The notes beneath the pieces are model-generated. The model saw only the letters and a list, made by a program, of their open reading frames with translations. It had not been told where the DNA came from and made no database searches. A program made the translations under genes and the position numbers. 64,000 bases of DNA from Dermanyssus gallinae (lineage: Eukaryota; Arthropoda; Arachnida; Mesostigmata; Dermanyssidae): contig QVRM01002008.1 of assembly GCA_003439945.1 (NCBI GenBank), forward strand, positions 28,501 through 92,500. The letters are read 5' to 3'. How positions within the stretch are numbered: position 1 is the stretch's first letter; every line of letters begins with the position of its first letter. Below are positions 57,987 through 64,000 of the stretch, piece after piece.

Positions 57987-58931
57987 CTACGTACTCCTTC
58001 GGTTCGTCCACTCGCGTTGGCTCATCCTCATGTGTATCCTCCTCCGCCGCCTCCAGGCATGATCCAACGATCCCAGCGTTGCCGCTTCTCCACGCCGATC
58101 GCCTGCACATTCTGCCGCGTTTGACCACTTCCGGCCGAAATGACCAAACTTGCCACACTCTCGGCTCCTAACTTGTTTTGCCGGGCATATTTTGGCCCCG
58201 TACTCGTGGCTTATCCATCCGCACGTCTGGCATCCGCCCGCTCCGTGTTCTCGCCTTGCCGCCGGCTTTTGTCCGCTTCGTTCCGCCACCTCCTTCATCA
58301 ACCCGCGTCGTCCTGCATCCAACATGGCTTCCGTGACGCGTACGTGACGTGTAGCGCGACCATCGGGTCCTGTTCGATTACTCCGTACTCGTGGCTTTTC
58401 TATCCGTACACCTGGCATCCACCCGCGCCGTGTTCTCGCCCGGCCGCCGGTCTTTCCGCTTCTTGTCACCTACCCGTAACATCCTGTGATCCATCTGCCT
58501 TCCGTGACGCACCTCTTGACGTGCAGCCCGGCCGTCACGGACTGCTCGACTAGCAAGGCCTCCTGGAGGAGGAGCTTTTCTCTTACCCGTAGTGTTGTTG
58601 CTCCCAGAATGAGCTAGCTCCTCAACACCAGAGGCCCTGAGCGTCGAGCTTGCACCCCACCACAAGCCACTGCAGTGCCGCTAGGTACTCACCGTTGTCG
58701 TCACTGGCAAAAGCTGCCGAATTCCTCGTCGGCAACGGCTGCTCCCTTGTGTTTCTTAAACAACTCCGTTAGCTTTGTCACCATCCTGACGTAGTCGCCT
58801 TGCCGTCCTCCTCCGGCTCCGTGCCTGGTGCCACTCCCTCCACGGTGTTGTTGGCCGGTCCATGGATGGTAGAACCGAAGGTGGGGGTGGTAGACCTGTG
58901 GCATTGTTGTACTGCCTTTTCATTTTTCTCG
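57987..58931 (-). pseudogene. Gag remnant with zinc-knuckle region
   Basis: Minus-strand frames include 58904-58701 (MVTKLTELFKKHKGAAVADE) and 58469-57987, which holds CQTCGWISHEYGAKICPAK then RECGKFGHFGRKW. This corresponds to the C-x-x-CG...H...CPA and C-x-x-CGK-x-GHF-x-x-x-C double knuckle of Gypsy gag proteins, with the last Cys of the second knuckle replaced by Trp. Frames shift between pieces. Protease and RT are absent. Confidence 0.7.
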
Positions 58932-58933
58932 AT

Positions 58934-58949
58934 CCTGTTGACTGCGCCA
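58934..58949 (-). other. Primer-binding site candidate
   Basis: TGGCGCAGTCAACAGG on the minus strand, two bases downstream of the 5' LTR. Starts with TGG as required for pairing with a tRNA 3' CCA. Confidence 0.65.
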
Positions 58950-58951
58950 GT

Positions 58952-59242
58952 TGTAGTGTCCACCATCTTCATGACCGGCCGGCGACCGTTACGAGTTTGC
59001 CGTTCTCTTGCTCAGGCAACACAGGTCCTCTGCCTGGCTCTCGCACCAACGACTACTAACTCATTTATTCTCATGCCTTTTATATATACTCATAGATTGC
59101 CCGCGCATTTAGTGACTTCCCGCGTCTTTGCTAATAGAGTGGCGGCATCTTTTATTTGGCGCCATGTATTTTTCTTGTGTACCATGTATCCTATTGCCAT
59201 CAACCGACGCTGTCTATGCCTAACGGACACTGCTACCCTACA
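58952..59242 (-). repeat. 5' LTR of Gypsy-type element
   Basis: 291 bases, plus-strand start TGTAGTGTCCACCA, end GCTACCCTACA; homologous to 57498-57784 and to the solo LTR at 47588-47873. Confidence 0.88.
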
Positions 59243-60424
59243 GTTATGAATCCGAATCTGCGAGATCTTTGCGGGTCGGGGAGCGCCGCTTTTAGGAACT
59301 CGACGTCATATTTGGTGATCTTGTCTTGCCGCGTTTTTGCCAGGTCCCTGTTCGGGCCGCAAACATCGGCATCTAGCACCCAGACCTCGGTCACAGACGT
59401 CGTCATGTCTCTTTATAGTTTGTTTGTGTGTTGTATCGCACATCTAAGCGACATGAGCCGACGCCTCAGGCGCACGACACCCGTGTCTACAACGTTTGTT
59501 GTAGCCTGGGCGTCCCCTGGCCAATCTGGCACGCTTTGGTAGTGCGTGGATCCTGAGCTTTAGTAGGTTTAAATACTCCCTACTAGATAGGTAGGGCATA
59601 CCCTTAATCCAGTAATGTACAAAGGGCGTTTCGTGTGCTTTTTTTAAAATGTGCCCCATCGAACGTGTTGTGTAGTCGTTGAGGCCAGTAATCGGTATTT
59701 TGTGTAGCGGTCTCAATGAAGGTTTCCAAGCGCTCGCAAAGAAGTCATGTTTTCGCAAGCTCATTTTTGAAGTGCTCGGTGGTTAGCATCTAATGGACTC
59801 TAGGAGATAGAACGAAGACCAGTTTATATACGCGGCAAGGAATGAGAAAGTCTTTTAAATATAAGTCTTTGGTGGCGTTTAAGGGGAGCTATTGTAAGTC
59901 TGTTGAGTAAATTAAGAAGTGTATCCTTGGTGGAGTCAACTCTGCCATTGCTGTCAAAGTCGACTCCCAGATATCTCCATCGATCGCTCATACTTTTAGC
60001 TGGCAATTGCCGCTCTCCTACACTAAATTCCGGTATGGTAATAATAAGATTTTTACCCTCCTTCATATTAAGTAAGTGAGATATATTTTTTTGTATTCAT
60101 TCCTAGGCCTCTGTGCTTTTTTAGTATTAATTCCTAGGCCTCGGGATTTCAAAAGGGGTTCCGCAATATTAAGGACCCGTTGGAGAGTAGATTTCATGGA
60201 GGCTAGAAGGATGAGATCATCCGCAAAGGCTAAGCCCATATGGCGGAAGTCATCAGTAAGTTGGTACCCGATATTAGTGTTGTCTAATTTTGAAAGAATG
60301 TCGTCGAGAACTAAATTAAATAAAATGCCTAACACCCCTAGTTGGCCGAAAAGTGCGACAGTCTTATCCACTTTTTTTTGTTTGATTTTCCGAAAGGCTA
60401 ATGCTTGTGTACGGTTTTTTTTAT

Positions 60425-60589
60425 CTCATGTCATGGCCAATTTTTAATCCACTCCGGCATTTACCTTGTCTAAATTGGAGACCATGCAAACCAATTTAAG
60501 AGTGGCCGGTCTGGGTCCCGAACCCAGTTATCCCGAATGCAACACAAAGGCTTTTTTACTACGCCATCTTGCTCAGAAATTCTATGAGA
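60425..60589 (-). repeat. tRNA-derived SINE, inserted in the R2-like RT
   Basis: Minus strand: GAGCAAGATGGCGTAGTAAA (A box TGGCGTAGT) and 40 bases later CTGGGTTCGGGACCC (B box). It lies exactly where the R2-like RT coding sense is broken between motifs A and C. The 3' end is A-rich (GATAAAAAAAACC). A TSD was not identified, so boundaries are approximate. Confidence 0.6.
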
Positions 60590-60910
60590 GTTTTAGGTGA
60601 GAGGTACAAGCGTTTGATATAATTAATGAATACCTCCGGATATCCGCGAGTCCGGAGTGACCAGAGGACTCAGCATGTCGAACGTCTTAAGGAGGTCGAT
60701 GTAGGCAAGTCTGAGCTCACGTCCTACAGCCTTGACATCGTTAAGGATGCCATCCAGAACCGCAAGATTCTCGGAGGTACCATTATAGGGGAGAAACGCT
60801 CGCTGGATTAGGAGAAACTTAAAGGAGTTCTAGAGAGAATTTTGTTAAGCATTCGTTGTAAGTATGAGCTAATAGATAGAAGTCGCAGATTGCTTGGGGA
60901 TGTGGCATTG

Positions 60911-60935
60911 TTATATATATATATATATATATATA
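60911..60935. repeat. (TA)n microsatellite
   Basis: 25 bases of TA inside the 5' part of the R2-like relic. Confidence 0.95.
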
Positions 60936-61250
60936 CATGCTCTGATTCACCCCTGGGTCGTTGGCCTATCGCACAGCGTGGTGTGCCGCTTCCGGATGCC
61001 GTCGGGCAGGTGGATCGACTCGAAGAAAGACGAAAGAAAAAATAGTCTTTCAACATTGCAGCGACTGCTTATATACCACTTTTTAACCGTCGAAAAGCTC
61101 TGTCGTTTGCCATAAACGCAGTTCGTTGACAAACACTGAAGTCACTCCGGCTAGTCAATCTTTCATATATAGTTTCCTCCTTGCCATGATTATACAGCCC
61201 CACGCGGTGTTTGCAACATAAAAATGCCCTGCAAAATTGATTGGCATTCT

Positions 61251-61265
61251 GCCCGTGGGCACCCC
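61251..61265 (+). repeat. SINE target-site duplication (left)
   Basis: GCCCGTGGGCACCCC, identical to 61445-61459. Confidence 0.9.
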
Positions 61266-61444
61266 AAACGTTTTCGGGCTGACCCTCAGCCAAGATTTAA
61301 CGTCCACGGAACTGTTTTTCACATTGCTTCATAGACGGATCCCCATAAATACAAATGTGCAACGGTGGGGTTCGAACCCGCGCACCTATGTGTCTCCTCC
61401 GGTTGCGAGGCGCAGACTTTAGCCACCACGCCACCGGGCTCGAC
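61266..61444 (-). repeat. tRNA-derived SINE with perfect TSD
   Basis: 179 bases between identical 15-base direct repeats. The minus strand starts GTCGAGCCCGGTGGCGTGG, with an A-box-like GTGGCGTGGTGGCTAAAGTC and a strong B box GCGGGTTCGAACCCC about 50 bases downstream, as in a Pol III promoter. The remaining 90 bases are a tRNA-unrelated tail ending GAAAACGTTT. Size and structure match tRNA-SINEs known from arthropods. Confidence 0.85.
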
Positions 61445-61459
61445 GCCCGTGGGCACCCC
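61445..61459 (+). repeat. SINE target-site duplication (right)
   Basis: GCCCGTGGGCACCCC, identical to 61251-61265. Confidence 0.9.
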
Positions 61460-61576
61460 GTAAAAAGCAGCTGCAATTCGCCGTGTGCTTCGATCCACGA
61501 GGAGTCCTTATTCAATGGCGTGGCCAGTATCCCAGCCTGCCAAATTAGATTTATTTGTTCATTTGTTCAGCAGTAC

Positions 61577-62764
61577 TCAGCTTGGCGCTCATAGGGGATT
61601 GTACCTTCTACGTTCGTGTTTCTCCGCTTCGAATCTGAACTACCTGTTCAGAGGTGTCAACTGTATAGCCTTTTCATCTCACTTGGAAGAACTAAATGCG
61701 AAGCAAGGCGACGCGTTGGAATCGCTACTTAACCTGCGGCTACGGGGCGACCCCTTAACCCAAGCATCACTACCGGTCGCAAGAGGCGGGTTGGGACTCC
61801 CCGAGGCAGTTTCCCTTTCAGTTGCGGCGCATATTGCCTCCCTGCATTCAGCGATCAGCGACATCGAGGCCATCCTAGACCCCCAGGCTGTGGTGCATTT
61901 CCGATCTACGTTGGAAAAGACCCAAGGTGAAGCCATCGCATTCTGCGGGGCTCTCCCGGAGACCCCTTCTCTTCAGTCTGCGTGGTCAAATTTGACACAC
62001 GACCACCGATGGAGCGACCTGTGGAGCCGAGCAACTTCCGACGCGGACAAAGCGAGGTTACAAGCCGTCTCCTCGCCGGGTGCAAGCGTATGGCTACACG
62101 CCCTCCCGAGTCCTCAACTGGGTACCCTTTTAGACGATGAGTCTACACGAATATTAGTCGGTTTGAGAGTGGGAGCAGAACTGGACCCCATCGCTGTGGT
62201 TGTGGTGACGAAGTCGACTCCCACCACGGTCTTTCTTGCGCCCAGAGTTCAGGCAGGACCGCACGCCACTCGGCCCTGAACGAGACGTTCTGCAGAGGAT
62301 TACGGTTGGCAGGCTACCCATGTGTGTTGGAGCCCCCCGGCTTAGTCAGAGATGACGGAAAAAGGCCTGACGGAATGACTCTGACCCCATTCGATCGGGG
62401 CCAGATGCTGGTGTGGGATGCGACTGTTACCGACTCTTTAGCCCCTTTAATGGTCGGTACTGGCGCAGCCCGCCCTGGGCATGCCGCTGCCTTAGCGGAA
62501 ACAGCCAAGTGCAGGAAGTACTTAAGCCTGGACTGTCCCCACTTGTTCTCACCTCTAGCTTTTGAGACTTTGGGGGGACCAGGGTTGCTTACCAAAAAAT
62601 TACTCAGAGACGTCGGGAGAAGATTGGTGGTTGCTACAGGAGACAAAAGAGCGGGGGAGTACTTACTGCAGCGCTTGTCGTTAGACGTTCAGAGGGGGAT
62701 CGCTGCGTCGATGAGAGAAACTTTGGCCAGGTGGACCAGCCCCATCTTGGACCTAGAGCCTTGA
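61577..62764 (+). pseudogene. C-terminal half of the WYLDDG ORF (copy E), frameshifted
   Basis: The upstream frame (to 62279) and downstream frame (62306-62764) together cover the connector, a disrupted Cys/His motif near 62190-62240, KRPDG, LVWDATV and the C-terminal LLQRLSLDVQRG. The RT domain is absent because of 5' truncation. Not functional alone. Confidence 0.85.
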
Positions 62765-62850
62765 GTCGTTAGTTTTCAGTGCGTTATGTGACACATTGTA
62801 ATAACAGACAACATGGACAAATAAATTTGCCGGCGGGCTATGTCGGTCCA
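61577..62850 (+). mobile_element. WYLDDG retroelement copy E, 5'-truncated
   Basis: Begins inside the connector region (LGAHRGLYLLRSCFSASNL) and runs to the 3' UTR, almost identical to copy C. A six-base CAAGGC deletion and a few other bases near 62185-62225 shift the frame at the zinc motif. The tail is a short (TA)n-like run, not (TAA)n, and the next bases are a mariner terminal repeat, so the mariner may have inserted into the tail. Confidence 0.88.
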
Positions 62851-62859
62851 ATATATATA

Positions 62860-64000
62860 CAGGTAGTTCAACAAGTTCTTAAAATAAAAACCAAGAATTT
62901 TTAAATCTTGTTTTTAATTTTTTCTTATTCGATATACTCCCCGAGAAGCTCAATACACGTTTCCCACCGATATTTCAGAGCATTTATACCTCTTGAGTAA
63001 AATTCTGCGTCTTTAGACTGAAAATAGGCATTGACAGCAGTTGTAACCTCTTCATTGCTGGAAAAACGCTTTCCACCGAGAGATTCTTCAAATGTCTGAA
63101 GAGGAAATAATCAGAGGGGGCCAGGTCTGGAGAATAGGAAGGTTGTTCAATAAGTTCGAACCTCAGTTGGGCCAGTTTTGCCGATGCTTGCCGCGACTTG
63201 TGTGCATGAGCATTGCCCTGGTGAAATAGGACAACCTTATTCTGCAAAGCGGACCGTTTCACGATGAGTTCTTGCTTCAGGCAGTCCAACAGTCTTGCAT
63301 AATATTTTCCTGAGATTGTTTTACCGCTCTCAAGGTAGTCGACCAGACTTATTCCACGTTGGTCCCAAAAAACCGTAGCCATCATCTTTCCGGCCGATGT
63401 CGTTGTCCGCACCCTCTTCGGAGGTCCTTCACCAGGTGCACACCATTGGCGAGATGCTTCTTGGGTCTCGGGAGTGTAGTGATGGACCCAGCTTTCATCG
63501 ACGGTCACGAATCTGCGCCAAAAATCCGACGGATTTTTCGACATCTTGGCTAAATTTCGCTGTGCAGCGGAAACACGCGCGTCTGTTTGGCCTTGGTTGA
63601 GCAAATGCGGCACTCATTTTGCTCTGAGTTTTTTCATCTTCAAGTTCTCGTGCAGGATGAAATGCACACTACCCAAACTGATCCCCAAGGCCTCCGATAT
63701 CTCCTTAATGTTCACTCGCTTATCTGCGGCAACGATTTTCCGCACTTTTTCCACGTTTTCCTCATCAGTTGCCGTTTTTGGGCGTCCTGAACGTAGTTCA
63801 TCCTCGGTGCTCCTGCGACCTCTTTTTAACTCATTAATCCAGTTGAAAACAGTGGCAAAATATGGCGCAGAATCACCGTACACCTCGTCTAACTCAGTTT
63901 TCACTTGGGTCGCATTCCAACTTTTGAAATAAAAACGCTTGATAACCACTCGAAACTCTTTTTTCTCAATTTTTCAAAATCACGCCGATACGTTGCACGG
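62860..64000 (-). mobile_element. Mariner-family transposon copy 2 (cut by window end)
   Basis: The visible end begins CAGGTAGTTCAACAAGTTC after TA, resembling the tip of the mariner at 15019-16290 but with a distinct interior. The transposase reads on the minus strand and the other end lies beyond position 64000. It is a different mariner lineage from copy 1 judging by protein differences. Confidence 0.85.
62924..63975 (-). pseudogene. Mariner transposase pseudogene (copy 2)
   Basis: Minus-strand frame starts near 63975, where the ATG expected before KKEFRVVIKRFYF reads as another codon. It contains ELDEVYGDSAP, STEDELRSGRPKTAT, EALGISLGSVHFILHE, a TGA stop at 63614-63616 in place of the conserved Trp before VPHLLN, VTVDESWVHHYTPET (first Asp), LFHQGNAHAHKS where Gly replaces the second catalytic Asp, and YSPDLAPSDYFLF (third Asp). 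A frameshift near 63087 (before SLGGKRFSSNEEV) precedes the C-terminus, which ends at TAA 62924-62926 after ELLGEYIE. Confidence 0.88.

Larger units (their letters stand above)
57498..59242 (-). mobile_element. Internally deleted Ty3/Gypsy-type LTR retrotransposon
   Basis: Two direct LTRs (57498-57784 and 58952-59242) surround only 1.17 kb. The minus-strand orientation is fixed by a primer-binding-site candidate (TGGCGCAGTCAACAGG, 58949-58934, two bases from the LTR) and a polypurine tract at the other end. Flanks GTTAC (57493-57497) and GTTAT (59243-59247) are a likely 5-bp TSD with one change. The interior keeps part of gag and no pol, so it is non-autonomous. LTRs differ at many positions, so insertion is not recent. 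It disrupts the R2-like element. Confidence 0.85.
57300..61000 (-). mobile_element. R2-like non-LTR retrotransposon, interrupted by an LTR element and a SINE
   Basis: Minus-strand order: LLSISSYLQRMLNKIL near 60880, NLAVLDGILNDVKAVGREL and AYIDLLKTFDML (motif A) near 60770-60680, NYIKRLYLSPKTLIEF near 60600; a SINE; ILFNLVLDDILSKL, HMGLAFADDLILLAS (motif C) near 60230, RWRYLGVDFD near 59960; the zinc region RCRHGCRAPEASAHVAQMC near 59490-59440; then the Gypsy element; and finally MSGVWDSESASTLLGLG at 57480-57430. Removing the nested elements restores collinearity with the R2-like fragment at 53.1-53.6 kb. Many frameshifts. Confidence 0.82.

Overview
The window looks like gene-poor, repeat-dense DNA from an animal, most likely an arthropod. 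I see no intact host protein gene, no rRNA and no prokaryotic gene organisation. Instead there are nested non-LTR retrotransposons of several clades (R1-like, R2-like, CR1/L2-like, Daphne/L2-like and a less familiar family with a C-terminal nuclease), Tc1/mariner transposons, a Ty3/Gypsy-type LTR element, tRNA-derived SINEs, and long (TA)n and (TAA)n arrays. This mixture recalls chelicerates such as ticks, but that is inference; nothing here fixes the species.

Layout. 1-7 kb: an RT relic at the window edge, a decayed R1-like copy, a long-ITR Tc1-like element, a dispersed repeat (repeat X), and an R1-like relic containing a 19-bp tandem array. 7-15 kb: mostly unassigned, with two tRNA-like relics, a 65-bp tandem repeat, an R1-like 3' scrap and a candidate host exon at 10386-10590 (- strand). 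15-16.3 kb: a mariner with both ITRs and TA duplications. 17-18.1 kb: a GC-rich stretch that could be a promoter or first exon. 18.9-20.7 kb: a decayed copy of the WYLDDG retroelement. 20.8-24.5 kb: a near full-length Daphne/L2-like element (- strand). 24.5-27.8 kb: nothing recognised. 27.8-35 kb: an R1-like scrap and a CR1-like relic split by a young R1-clade insertion (30680-34913) with a 15-bp target-site duplication. 35.1-37.7 kb: WYLDDG copy B. 38-41.7 kb: CR1-like scraps and unassigned DNA. 42-45 kb: WYLDDG copy C (670-codon open frame), its (TAA)n tail, short copy D and a second (TAA)n array. 45.4-51.7 kb: repeat X again, a Tc1-like copy, an R1-like relic carrying a solo LTR, and a relic with two unrecognised ORFs. 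51.7-52.5 kb: an intact 274-codon ORF with Pro/Arg-rich tandem repeats and a coiled coil. 52.7-55.6 kb: Daphne-like tail, R2-like C-terminus, second Tc1-like copy, another LINE 3' end. 57.3-61 kb: an R2-like element (- strand) interrupted by an internally deleted Gypsy element and a SINE. 61.2-64 kb: a SINE with a perfect 15-bp TSD, WYLDDG copy E, and a mariner running off the window.

The genes here do not cooperate in a host pathway; each element encodes, or once encoded, its own mobilisation machinery. Almost all are broken. The most complete reading frames are the R1-clade ORF2 (900 open codons), WYLDDG copy C (670) and the 274-codon repeat ORF. The two points most worth pursuing are the WYLDDG family, which combines an unusual RT active-site motif with a restriction-like endonuclease signature and sits repeatedly at (TAA)n arrays, and the unassigned repeat ORF at 51696-52520.
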